Source of the DNA: Gnetum montanum
Lineage: Eukaryota > Streptophyta > Gnetopsida > Gnetales > Gnetaceae
Assembly: GCA_015680685.1 (NCBI GenBank)
Contig: MNCI01004871.1
Span: 423,939 to 487,938, forward strand
Reading direction: 5' to 3'
Length of the DNA stretch: 64,000 nucleotides
Below the pieces are notes generated by a model that did not search any database, was not told the DNA's origin, and was given only the letters and a program-made list of their open reading frames with translations. Made by a program: the position numbers and the translations under genes. How positions within the stretch are numbered: the stretch's first letter is position 1; each line of letters starts with the position of its first letter. Below, piece after piece: positions 22,085 to 32,014 of this stretch.

Positions 22085-22960
22085 TTCTTTGTAAACACCA
22101 CCAATGGTTTGACAACCTTAGAGAAATTCTCTATGAAGCATCAATAGTAGCAAGTGTGACCAAGAAATGATCAAACATCTTTGACAGTTTCCAGTTGGTA
22201 GGTAATTCCTTAGATGACCCTTATTTTCTTAGGGTCCAACTCAATCCCTACTTGTGATATTTTGTGCCCTAAGATAATGCCCTCCTAGATCATTAGATGA
22301 ATTTTCTGCCAGTTGAGTCAAAGGTTTGTCTTCACACACTTTTTCAGCACTTGCTGAAGATAGTCTAGAGCTTGCTCAAATGTAGCCCCATAGGTGGAGA
22401 AGTCATCCATGAAGATATCCATCCTACTACTAATATGCTATTGAAAGATTCTCAGGACAAGGCATTGGAAGATTGCAGGGGCATTGCATAGACCAAATGA
22501 CATCTTTCTTTATGAAAAAGTCTCCTAGGGACTCATGAATTTGTTTTTGGCTTGATCCTCGAGTGTGATCTGGATCTAGTTATAACCACTATAAGCATCC
22601 AAAAAGCTATAATAACAATGCCTAGAGATGGTGTCCAACACCTACTCCACAAATGAAAATGGAAAATGATCTTTTTATGTCACCATGTTCAACAGCCTGA
22701 AGTCAATACAAGCCCTCCACTTGCCACCTTTCTTTGGTACTATCACAAGAGGGCTAAACCACTTTCTATCCGCAATAGAATAGATGAACCCCATCTTGAG
22801 GAGTTATTCAATCTTCTATTTGATGATCTACTTCAATTTTGAGGTTTAACCACCATTTTGGATGCCTCTTTGGCTTCATGGAGGCATCTGTATAGATGCA
22901 GTGTTGGCATATTCATGGATCAATTCAAGTCAAGTCATGATATAACTAGGTGAAGGTTGT
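22085..22960 (-). pseudogene. Reverse transcriptase, element B
   Basis: Minus-strand text gives RKWFSPLVIVPKKGGKWRAC, FRLLNMVT-stop-KDHFPFSFVE, HCYYSFLDAYSGYN, MSFGLCNAPAIFQC, and the catalytic IFMDDFSTYG (near 22400), then EGIILGHKISQVGIELDPKK and the SFLGHTCYY block. EGIxLGHKIS and FMDDFS are wording I associate with Athila RT. The catalytic pair is intact although stops abound. Confidence 0.85.
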
Positions 22961-23419
22961 TGGCCATTTGTTCATCACCTTCAATAGATTTTCTTCTTAT
23001 TCAAGAGAAAGGTTAGCATTGATTATAACTAGCTTGAAATTTGTTAGGAAAGCATATTCTATTCTAGTCAATAGAGTTTTCAACTCTAGGGGCTCCTACC
23101 TAAAGCTCTTAAGGATTTCCAACTCTTCCCAGTTTGTGTCATCAAGTTCATCATGGAAGAGTTGGTGATGAACTTGCTCCAATTTATCCATGCCTTCAAC
23201 ATAGGCATTCGTCAGGCTCTCAATTGATTCTATGCATATTATTGAATTGCTTTTAGGATCAACAGTTAGCCACTAGGTATCATCTTGATTTTTGGTTGTT
23301 GCATATAAGCACCTTTGAATTTTTGTCACATCTACACACTGTTTGCATACTATGATAAATGTACTTTTTACGAACCATAACTTCTACACATAGTTGCACT
23401 TTGTATCATTGTATGCGAT

Positions 23420-23850
23420 GCATGGAACTCACTTCCTCTCTATCTTTCCAAAGTTATTTTTCTTGGAAATTTTTAAGGAAAGGTCTCTGATGCCTAGCCA
23501 CGCATCAACAATGCTTATCCAAGCCCTTCCCATGATGATTGGAAAGTCTCTCTTGCAATTATAAACCTAAATCACCATGAAGTTGACAAAATAGGACCAC
23601 CCATAGATAGTGATCACAATGTTCTCCACTAGCCCCAAAGGAATGGTGATGGACTAATTTGCAAACTTAAGACAAATGTTACTTTTCTTAAGAGGAGGCA
23701 ACCTCCAGGCTTTGTATATCTCATGAGAAATCAAATTTACATTAGAACTTGAGTCTAGAAGAACCTTGCATGGCTCATTCTTGGTGATTTGCAAATAGAT
23801 TGGGAAACTCCTAGGATCAGTTCTTTTCCTAGGAAGATGTCCCACCTTAA
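23420..23850 (-). pseudogene. Aspartic protease, element B
   Basis: An open segment (23654-23845) reads PIYLQITKNEPCKVLLDSSS, followed by NVNLISHEIYKAWRLPPLKK, so the active-site motif is D-S-S-S-N-V-N-L-I. Beyond the ORF, in the same region, GLVENIVITIYGWSYFVNF and IIMGRAWISIV can be read. This copy is more decayed than C. Confidence 0.75.
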
Positions 23851-24059
23851 TCTAATTAGAGATTTCATGGGTTAACATAATAGTATGGATCTTTGGAGGT
23901 GTTTGGTTTGAAGGGGACTCAAAAGATTATGCAGAGGATAAGGAAGAAGCAGGGCTATTAGTCATGTGTGTCTATAAGTGCTTTGTAGAATTGTTGGTTT
24001 GGAAGAAGGGTCACTTTTGAAATTTATTTTCCAAACCACTTGATTGAGGAGCCAACTAT

Positions 24060-26421
24060 AAGCTAATAGCCTTGGTGGTGTTATGTTGCTATGGATGAGT
24101 TGAAATTTCACCCTGTGTTGACGGAGCAAGTGGTAATTGAGTTGAGGGCAAAGGGAAATATGTAGAAGGATGAAAAGGGCAATGAGGGAATGGGGATTCA
24201 CCTCTTGGAGATTAGGCTCTATAGTATTTAGGAGGGTAGTAGTGTTGATGGAATGAAGTGTGACTAGAAGAGTTATGCAGAGAAATGAGCTACTAAGCAT
24301 AGTACCCATATGGATTAGGCTACTAGTAAGGGTACTATTGCTTTGGTGGTGGCATCCCTGATGACTATGGATACTGCCATTGATCCTACTACTCATAAGG
24401 TTATGGTGGAGCTCCACTTAGATAGTAAGCTTGTTGTTGTTGGAGTTTCCTATGGTTTCCTTGAGGATAAGGCAACCTTCTAGGTGCTTACCTTCTTGCT
24501 AATCTAGGATTTAGAGCATACACCCTAGACTCTTGCAAGTGTGATAGAATGGGACACATCCCTTAGGATGTTCATAGTAATATATTTGTAGTGGTAGATG
24601 TCACATCCACCATCATCATCTGATTCAAAGTCCACAACCTCCTCTATGGTAGTAGCCTTGTCCTTACCCCTTTGATGGGCATGTTTAGCTTCCTTCCTTC
24701 TCTTGGAATCACAATCACTACTTTGTTCCTTGGATTCCTTTGTTATTTTTAGAGCAATTTAGAACTTCTCATCCAAAGAGTTCCACATTTTATCTACCTT
24801 AGCTGAAATTTTGGAAACAAACTTTTGAATTAGCAAGATCTTTTACTGCACCACTTCATCAAGTGATGCCTCCTCCTCATTATCATAGAACTAGACCTCG
24901 CTTTTGTGGATGAAAGGGTCCTGATTATATTCTTCCACACTTTTACTTTTTCTTAACTCTCCTTCTTCTTTGGAAACTTGCTTTATCAGCCTTTAAATAT
25001 GATGGACCCTTAATTCTGAAAGTCTCCCTTAGGCATTGATCCCAAGAGTTTTCCTCATTTTTGTCCAAAGCCCATCTATGATATGGCAAAGATGCTCTAG
25101 CTGAGAATAACCATGGCCAAGGCATCAGTGTAAGAGAGAATAGTACATACCCATGGTTGCATCCAAGGTTTCATGTATTCCTTGTTTTCAACCTTGGATT
25201 TGCTTTCTTAGGTTGGACACTAGGGAGTATGTTTGATACTTGTTATTGAAGATCTCAAGCATCATACTCTACTAATAGATTGATTCCAGCTCCAAAGACC
25301 AATACCAACTTTTAGCTTCTTTGATTAGTGTCCTTGGGAATAGCTTTAACTTTTGGCATTCATTTTTGATGCTCTATAAGGCATAAGCATCATGAAATGC
25401 TTGAAGATGATTTTGTGGATTTAAGTTGTATCCCCCCTCGCACTTGGGAGTTGCTATCTTTCATATGCCTTGTTGGGATTCTCATGGCCTCTACAATGTT
25501 CAACGTGCTCCTTATTGCAAACAAGGGCTCGTCATGATCATAGCCTCTATGATGACCATGATGCCCATGATGCCCTCTACTGCTCCTCCTTTTGTGGTGG
25601 TGGGCCTTCCCTAATTTCCCACGCCCCTGCTCTCTACTAGTCTAGCAAGCCCTATGATCATCTCTATCCCGACAGTTACCTTCATCATGGTCATGTCCTC
25701 TATGGCTTTGGTCAAAGCTAGAGTAGGAAGAAGAGCATGTTGAAGGTGATGAAGAGGGAGGAGAGCTAGCACTAGCATGGTGCTTACTACCCCCTCTTCT
25801 TTGGTCATGGCCACGATCATCCTGTCTATCCATGTTCCTACCTTGACTTCCACCTTTGGAGTCCTCATGGTCATGGTATTCATTCTTGTCCAAACTAGGA
25901 TTATTTATAGTAGACTGTAAATTCTAGTTTAGGCCCCCCTCATCAAAGCCAAGGGGAGAAGAGTGAATGAATTAAGAACTCCTAGAAAAAAGATTCTCTC
26001 CTTCTTTTTGGCCCAGCAAGAATAAGGAGTTATGAAACCATTTTTCTTTTAATGCTTCGTGATGTCTCTCCTATTGCTAATCTCTTTTGTGTTGTGCCTT
26101 AGTGGGATGGTAGTCCTGATAGTCATGTTCCTACACCACATATTTAGCATTGTGTCCTTGGATGTCCAAACTCATAAGAGTTTGGAGCAGCATCACAAGA
26201 ATTAATCAATTCGGTGGTAACACGATGTTACCCTCCATGTCCCTCCACCGCAACTACTCATCCTAATGCAAGATGAAGGTGAAATCTATCAAATGCTCAT
26301 TGGGATGAGTATATACAACTTTGCATTACTAGGGAATTGGCTGATTTGACCCCTTTTGCCTTTGTTGATTGGATGTATGCTTGAATAGGGGCAAACAATT
26401 AGCCCTATGAGAAGAAGCCAT
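24060..26421 (-). pseudogene. Gag, element B
   Basis: The start ATG at 26421 (MASSHRANCL...) agrees with C and D. KVVYTHPNEHLIDFTFILH follows near 26310. The charged linker around 25640-25890 (Asp/Arg/His-rich, SPPSSSPST-type serine run) precedes the capsid block at 25400-25050. The nucleocapsid knuckle area is near 24555-24620, partly degraded with an extra TAATATATTTG-like insertion. The Pro-rich tail ends near 24060. Many stops. Confidence 0.75.
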
Positions 26422-26552
26422 TTTAGAACTTTGAAAAGAAAAACAATGTGCTCATTACTATTATTATTATTCTTAATGATTACAGCTTTAAAGTTCATTA
26501 CAACGTCTTTAAATAATTTCACTAAGTTCTAGATAGTACATGTAGCTAACTA

Positions 26553-26574
26553 AAGTCCCTGGCAGCAATGCCAA
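26553..26574 (-). promoter_or_regulatory. Primer binding site, tRNA-Asp-like, element B
   Basis: TTGGCATTGCTGCCAGGGAC lies just inside the 5' LTR on the minus strand. It keeps TGCC and GGGA of the tRNA-Asp complement; the differences are transitions. Confidence 0.65.
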
Positions 26575-27415
26575 TGATGAGCAGTGAGCAATCCCTACAC
26601 CCAACGATATGAATCACTACTGTTCACTAAGTAATCTAGTTGAATTCTGCAAACTTTAGCTCTCCAAGTACACTAGATCTAGGAAGTGAATATCAAGGAA
26701 TGATCGTTGTCTTCCCAGTTTCACTTGTGAAATGCAAAGGTATGGTTAAGTGTTACTGAGGTGCATGATTTTTATCATTTTGTCTTTTTCACTAGATTCA
26801 CCTAAGTGCTGGAAATAAAGTAAATTTGATATTTAATTAATCTAATTAACCTAATAACTAACTAACACTTAACTAATCCTACCATAAGCATCTATTTCCA
26901 CTTTCCATACACATCTTGAATACGTTGCAACACTACTGGGCTACCAAGCATTAGGTGCTCCTAGGATTACCAAGTGTAATGTATGCTTGAAGTGGTTTTA
27001 CCTATATTCGTTATTTAATTGATATTAATTACTTAATTAAAATTCATTAAAGTCAAATGCATGAATAGTAAATGCATAAGGGAAACATGAATCTATTCCA
27101 AGTGCTACAAGGTTTGATTAGAAAAGCTTGTCTTTATTGCCATTCACATTGAGGTGCTCAAGTACACTAATGCTTGAATAAAGATCTATACACTTTCCAA
27201 CTCCTATTGTGGCCACTTAGAAAATATTCTAACTCTGGAGAAAACAAACTACAAGAGCTTCGCTAACAACTAAGAAATGGAATGTTTGAATCGTGCGTCC
27301 AAGTGTTGTATTTATAGGTAGGCACGCATCCCGTGATATTGAATATCCGATAACGTAGCATGTGCAACAATATCGAGGCTTTGATATTATAGCCAATGAA
27401 AAATACGATTTATTA
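26575..27415 (-). repeat. 5' LTR of element B
   Basis: Pairs along its length with 17118-17987. The TATA box (minus strand) is at 27309-27316. The inner edge is TGATGAGCAGTGAGC next to the primer site; the outer edge ends in TA where CA is expected. Confidence 0.85.
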
Positions 27416-27760
27416 ATGACCTTTAATTTTAATAATGATCACACTAATAGCATGACAAAAAGTACATTCTATAAATAGATGGTCCATAATTTCTTCATGT
27501 TTGATGTGTAGGATACATCTTAAGGCCAATTGACAAGCTCTACGTTACAAGTTGTTGAGGGTTAAAACCACTATGTCCAAGAAGTTAGCTAAAAAAATGA
27601 ACTTTGGGTCTACAAGAAAGCTTCCAAAGTTGGTCCCACATAGCATCCCTACCAAATGAAGCATCATAGAGGGCCACAATCTAGTTGTTTCTATTAGAAT
27701 TGGGAAAGAAGAGCAGATCAATTCTTCTACTAGAGGGAGGTGACTATTTGGCAATGTATA
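27416..27760 (-). mobile_element. LINE zf-RVT zinc domain, right half of the LINE split by element B
   Basis: On the minus strand DAMWDQLWKLSCRPKVHFFS is followed, after a frameshift, by LRCILHIKHEEIMDHLFIEC. This is the W-x-x-L-W ... P-K-x-x-x-F-x-W ... C-x-x-x-x-H-E-E ... H-L-F-x-x-C pattern of the zinc-binding domain at the end of plant L1 ORF2. The text continues at 17117 on the other side of element B. Sequence at 27761-28000 is probably further upstream LINE but is too decayed to read. Confidence 0.65.
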
Positions 27761-27999
27761 TCAATAATAAACCCAATCGAGGATAAGTGTCATTATTATG
27801 AGGTGGTGATGATGGGGGACGCTAGGTACTAGAGTAATGCCACTATTAAAGGATGAGCTAACTACTTGGACTACCTCTCATTGGCATAAATTGTAAATTA
27901 ACAAGGTACTAGATCATCACCTTAAGCATGCTAGCTTGAAGATGTTGTTCCAAGTATATCCAATTGGCTTCCATAAAAAAAAGTAATGTAACAATATAA

Positions 28000-29019
28000 C
28001 AAAGTAACTTTTGCACTCAGGGGTGTGTAGGTAGGGGTTGTGCTACCAACACTCACATAGACTGGACTAACGTTAAAATCAACCCTACTATCCTCTCTAA
28101 AGTGTGTCCGTGGTGGTTACCTCTGTCACCCGCTCCCCTTGCTATCACAAATGCTAAGGTGGCTACCTCATGGTATCGAAAAGGTGTCATTTCCTTGAAT
28201 TGTCTTAGGCTTGCTAGTCGTTGGATTTCAGGGGTCAAGTTTAACACTTTGTATGGGGAGTCGGCTGCAATGAAACATTGCCTTATTCAGATTTACTCTT
28301 TCCTCCACGGTCACTGGCACCTGGATGTTACAGTGCAAAGCCTTTTTCATGGCCTTCAATGGCTTAATGGGGTTAAACTCCTTCCCTATCGGCCATCTGT
28401 TCCCTTTCATCTCATGCACGACCCATCTGCAGTCATTCAACGTTGCAATAAATATTGGCACAAACAAGAGTCAGAAACATTTTGGATCCCTCTCTTCCAA
28501 CTTATTTGGAAACTTCCGACCCTCCCCAAAATTAAGCAGTTCCTTTGGTGTCTTCTCCACCATGGTCTTCCTATCGGAAAACGTCTAGAATATCTTGGGA
28601 TTCCTAATCCCACTTGCCCTCTATGTGGTGGACTAGATGACTTTGTCCATGTGTTTTGGCAATGTCCCTTTGCTCAACATGTGTGGCAGTGGACTTCTAA
28701 AGCTTTTCCATCCTACAAGCTATCTCAAGAGGATGCCATATTCGGATTCTTGAACATTACTTCTACTAATCTTAATTTTCTGTGGAAAGTTATTAGACCT
28801 ATTATTTTATATTATATTTGGAAGCGAAGATGCAATGTTCTATTTCAAAAGACAGAGTATTCTAACAAATGTTTGCTTACCAGGTTGGAGATGTTGCAGA
28901 TCTTTCGCCTCACCTATTTTCAACTCACATCTCAAGCATCCAAGTTCAATCTGGACAGTCATCAATTGGTTCATCTCCTGCAGCTATGGGAAAGACCTAT
29001 GTGTTTTAGTTACACTTAG
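28000..29019 (+). CDS. C-terminal part of LINE ORF2 with zf-RVT domain, open
   Basis: An uninterrupted frame of about 340 codons (305 from the GTG at 28102), rare in this window. FWIPLFQLIWKLPTLPKIKQ, then FLWCLLHHGLPIGKRLEYLG, CPLCGGLDDFVHVFWQCPFA and a Trp-rich end (YYIWKRRCNVLF) make the zinc-binding RT-associated domain of plant L1 elements. Zinc ligands C-x2-C and H-x4-C are all present. RT itself is absent, so the product could not be active. The intact frame and good CpG content point to recent insertion. Confidence 0.8.
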   Translation, partial: QSNFCTQGCVGRGCATNTHIDWTNVKINPTILSKVCPWWLPLSPAPLAITNAKVATSWYRKGVISLNCLRLASRWISGVKFNTLYGESAAMKHCLIQIYSFLHGHWHLDVTVQSLFHGLQWLNGVKLLPYRPSVPFHLMHDPSAVIQRCNKYWHKQESETFWIPLFQLIWKLPTLPKIKQFLWCLLHHGLPIGKRLEYLGIPNPTCPLCGGLDDFVHVFWQCPFAQHVWQWTSKAFPSYKLSQEDAIFGFLNITSTNLNFLWKVIRPIILYYIWKRRCNVLFQKTEYSNKCLLTRLEMLQIFRLTYFQLTSQASKFNLDSHQLVHLLQLWERPMCFSYT

Positions 29020-29305
29020 CATCTAATTCTATGTCATTCAATTTTGTAAAAAGCTAGTCTGTGCGAACATTTGGTTGTGTCCCAACTTGGGGTACCTCCT
29101 CTAATACTAGTTTATTTTTAAGGTGTTTCCCGAGTGTCATTCACGATGCTCTCAGTTTTCCCCTTCCCTTAACCCTATGACTTATTCAAGTTGTTGTAAT
29201 TGATGCTCCTTTAATTTCAATAAATCTTCTTTTCGGGGTCCGACACCCCCCCCAAAAAATAAAAATAAAAACAAACAAACAAAGAAAAACAAAAACAAAC
29301 TCTTC
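28000..29305 (+). mobile_element. 5'-truncated plant L1-type LINE
   Basis: Only the last third of ORF2 and the 3' UTR remain, a usual outcome of incomplete target-primed reverse transcription. The ORF ends at 29019, an AATAAA-like signal (CAATAAATC, near 29219) follows, and the element closes with CCCCCCCC and an A-rich tail with AAAC units (about 29249-29305). The left edge is near 28000, where the open frame begins. Flanking target repeats are not clear. Confidence 0.8.
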
Positions 29306-29472
29306 ACTTGTCTATATAACTCGCAGTTAAAACAACAACACATTAGAAAAACAATAATTGATATTAAAAAATAGACATTTATTTTGAAGTACACCATGTT
29401 GAGAGTGATGGTGTATATCAATGGAATAAGATGATATTGAGCAAGACCACTCAAAGTTGGTGATAATTGGTT

Positions 29473-29852
29473 AAGGGCTTATTTGGTTGGGTGAATTTGA
29501 AAAACTTGAATTGGTGGAGATGCTAAGTTTACTAATTCATAAATCTCAACAGATTACACCTCTTTCTTTGAAATTTGAGTAGAATTAAGAAAACAAAAGA
29601 AATTGTAGACCTAAAAATTAATCTAGGTAAACCTCCATGGAATTAATTGAACCCAAACAAAGTAAAATAGGGTTGAGGTGTTGAACCCGAAGTGTAATAT
29701 AAGTACACCATAAGGTGTATAGTTTAATTAGAACTTTATAACTCAACATTACTCATCAAATTGAATTCATGAACTTTCAAATCAAGAGTATTTTTACTGC
29801 TAAGATAACATCTCATTATTTCATCCAGAGAATGTAAACCAAACAGGTCTTT
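29473..29852. mobile_element. MITE-like non-autonomous DNA transposon
   Basis: About 375 bases begin AAGGGCTTATTTGGTTGGG and end CCAAACAGGTCTTT. The ends are imperfect inverted repeats over about 14 bases, with differences that are transitions. No coding content. Ends of the type GGGC-T-T-x-TTTGGTT are common in plant hAT and PIF/Harbinger MITEs. I could not identify a clear target duplication, so the superfamily stays open. Confidence 0.4.
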
Positions 29853-31170
29853 GTGGCACAGAACCCTGCCTTGCAATACTTGTTTGGAGGCTCACTCTAA
29901 TTTCATGTTGCGTTGCAGGTCATTGAAAACCCTAATGACTACACATATATGCCTACCACCATCTATAACCAATCACTTGATGATGAAAATCAGACCGTAG
30001 TTGTTTTCTTCAGATTTATTTGAATCTGGGCTTCTGTTTCTGTATCAGGTGGCAAATTAGCCGGTCATGTACAAGGGTTTTTCAAACCCTAGCAACAAAC
30101 AAACATGATGGGTCAGTCAGTCCACCAATATCCACGCGACAGATGCCTGTCACGCAGAGTTTGATTTTCGTATTCGCTGTTGCAGGCAATTTGTCCGACA
30201 TTCATGTCACAAAGCTTATTAGATTTCTTTTTGTACTCCCATCTGTTTGCTTTTCGTTTAAACTTTGATTTAGATTTTTGAGACTGTTTTCTGGTATTCT
30301 TGTTTTATTGTCAAGGTTTTTCATTCAGAGAACAGGGGTGCGTTTTTCTTTCCCCTGTTGAATTTATCGGATTGCAATTTCTATTTCTCGCTGGATTCTT
30401 GCAAATGAGTTTGTTTCTTTGAATCGGGGAAAAGAAGAAGCTTACTTTTGACTATGGTCCAACTCAGTGATGAATATCTTTCTAAATCAGGTTTTGTAAT
30501 CAATGAAAATTGCGATTTGTAAGAACTTCATTTTGATTATATTTGGGATGAGGCTTTAGTATGAATTTCAAGCACAAGAAGCAGCATCAGAAATTATGCA
30601 TTCAACTTGAACAAACCGATAAAAAACTGAGTGAAAATGTATGTCACCATGAAAACGCTAAGCAATTGAATGCCCTATTTGGGAACTTGGGAAATTTTCG
30701 AATTCCATGTACTGCAAATTTAAATTGAAATGTTGATCTAAATTTTCTTTCCCTCAAAATTTCTGTGATTACGTGCTAGAAAATGAAGCAGTTAGATTTC
30801 GCTGCTGCCCGTACCGTCGCTGAGCATCAAAGTAAAGTTTTTGATTTAGGGACATTTTAGTATTTTCTTACATTTACAATCGCTTATTTTATTTGTTTAG
30901 CAATGCTCTGTACCCAGGTATCCAATCCAATCCTAGAGTGATTGTGAGGGAGCAGTGAGGAGTTGTGTCGATGTTTGTGTTTTGGCATTTGGTTTGAGTT
31001 GGAGTCTTGTTCTTGCACACGAATGGTTGCTCCTGATGAATCTCAAAAGTTTATTTGGCACATTTTACGGAAATATCAAATTTTTGATCACGTTAAAGTT
31101 TTTTAAGTATTGGGTTGATATCCAGAAATTTGATAAAATAAGGTGGTTTAGACTAAGAGATGTTTAAAAA
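29853..31170 (+). other. Possible host low-copy sequence (gene 5' end or intron-exon remnant)
   Basis: Base composition differs from the retroelement background: CpG is retained (CCACGCGACAG, CCCGTACCGTCGCTGAG), with T-rich intron-like stretches and several acceptor-like sites (GTTGCGTTGCAG at about 29925, GCTGTTGCAG at about 30185, TTATTTGTTTAG near 30900). No transposon motif was found. A gene identity cannot be given. Confidence 0.3.
30561..30728 (+). CDS. Small hypothetical ORF of 55 codons
   Basis: The ATG at 30561 opens MNFKHKKQHQKLCIQLEQTD, a Lys/Gln-rich helical text, ending at TGA 30726-30728. A second short frame, MKQLDFAAARTVAEHQ, starts at 30782 and meets a possible donor (AAA-GTAAAG). 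Both lie in the CpG-retaining island. There is no homology claim; they may be exon pieces of a host gene or chance frames. Confidence 0.2.
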   Translation: MNFKHKKQHQKLCIQLEQTDKKLSENVCHHENAKQLNALFGNLGNFRIPCTANLN

Positions 31171-31489
31171 AAGCATATTTAAACTTCTTTTTAATAAAAT
31201 AGTCTAAAACCATGCCATTGTTAATTTTCTTTATTAACCTTTTTAAGCGTAGAAAATGATAAGAAATATGTAAATTGTGACTTAGTCAACACTCTTGAAG
31301 GAAAGAGATTAGAAAAGAATTAGAACCTAGAACCTAACACAATTCAAAAAAGATATTAGAACCTTAGAACATAAAACCCAACTTTGTCATTATCCAACAT
31401 TTCAAATTTTGACTTTAATTGATTTCATTATCCAACATTTTGACTTCTACTTTGTAGACCACTATGATATCACATTTTCTCTATAATCT

Positions 31490-31995
31490 TAATTGCATTT
31501 TTGATGGATAATCACAAATCAATCCATAATTTTGTGTTCCTTTAATGTATTTTAAAATTCCCAAAGCAATTACCAGTGGACTTCTTGTAGGCTTTTGGTT
31601 AAATTGTTACATGAGATTCACTACATATGCAATGTATGGTCTTATATCAATCAAGTAAATCAATTTGCCAATCAATTATTAAAACTCCATGGGTTCTTTA
31701 ATTAATTTTGAATCATCCTTTTGGGGGCAACTACCTCAATCTAGATGTATTAGCTGTGATTTGTAATCCAACATACACTCTTTCTTAGAAGATCAATCAT
31801 GTATTTTTTTTGAGCAATACATATATAGTTGGATGATTGATTAATCAAAAATCCCAAAAATTAATTGAGTAGGCCAAGATCCAACATTTCAAATTTTGAC
31901 TTTAATTGATTCTTACCTTTTAGATTAGACCTTGTGATTGCTCAATATTAATAATAACATTAATATATAATACAACTATAATATCATCAACAAAT
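31490..31995 (-). pseudogene. Ty1/copia RT C-terminal half, left part of a split element
   Basis: Minus-strand text begins LLFVDDIIVV (the copia YVDD box with Phe for Tyr, near 31985), then SKFEMLDLGLLN-stop-FLG, AQKKYMIDLLRKS, and LIGKLIYLIDIRPYIAYVV followed by LGILKYIKGTQNYG. These are the standard copia landmarks kFeMkDLG, QkkYl-DLL, vGsLmYL-xTRPDI and LrYlKGT. The N-terminal half of the same RT is at 34200-34740. Confidence 0.8.
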
Positions 31996-32014
31996 AATAA
32001 GATGGATCAATAAT

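Larger units (their letters stand above)
17118..27415 (-). mobile_element. Complete Athila-like element B with both LTRs
   Basis: A full element of about 10.3 kb: 3' LTR (17118-17987), polypurine tract, env-position ORF remnant, 3' region, integrase, RNase H, RT, protease, gag, primer site and 5' LTR (26575-27415). Flanking pentamers are ATGAA (17113-17117) and ATGAC (27416-27420), a decayed target duplication. The LTRs differ at many sites, mostly transitions, so insertion is old. All genes carry many stops, most explicable as CAA or CAG to TAA or TAG or as TGG to TAG or TGA. Confidence 0.85.

Noticed and set aside
28228-28588. Open frames on both strands overlapping the LINE
   Set aside because: The 340-codon LINE frame with the zf-RVT motif explains the interval; the others are shadows.
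29473-29852. Assignment of the MITE-like element to hAT or PIF/Harbinger
   Set aside because: Neither an 8-base nor a 3-base target duplication could be seen with confidence.
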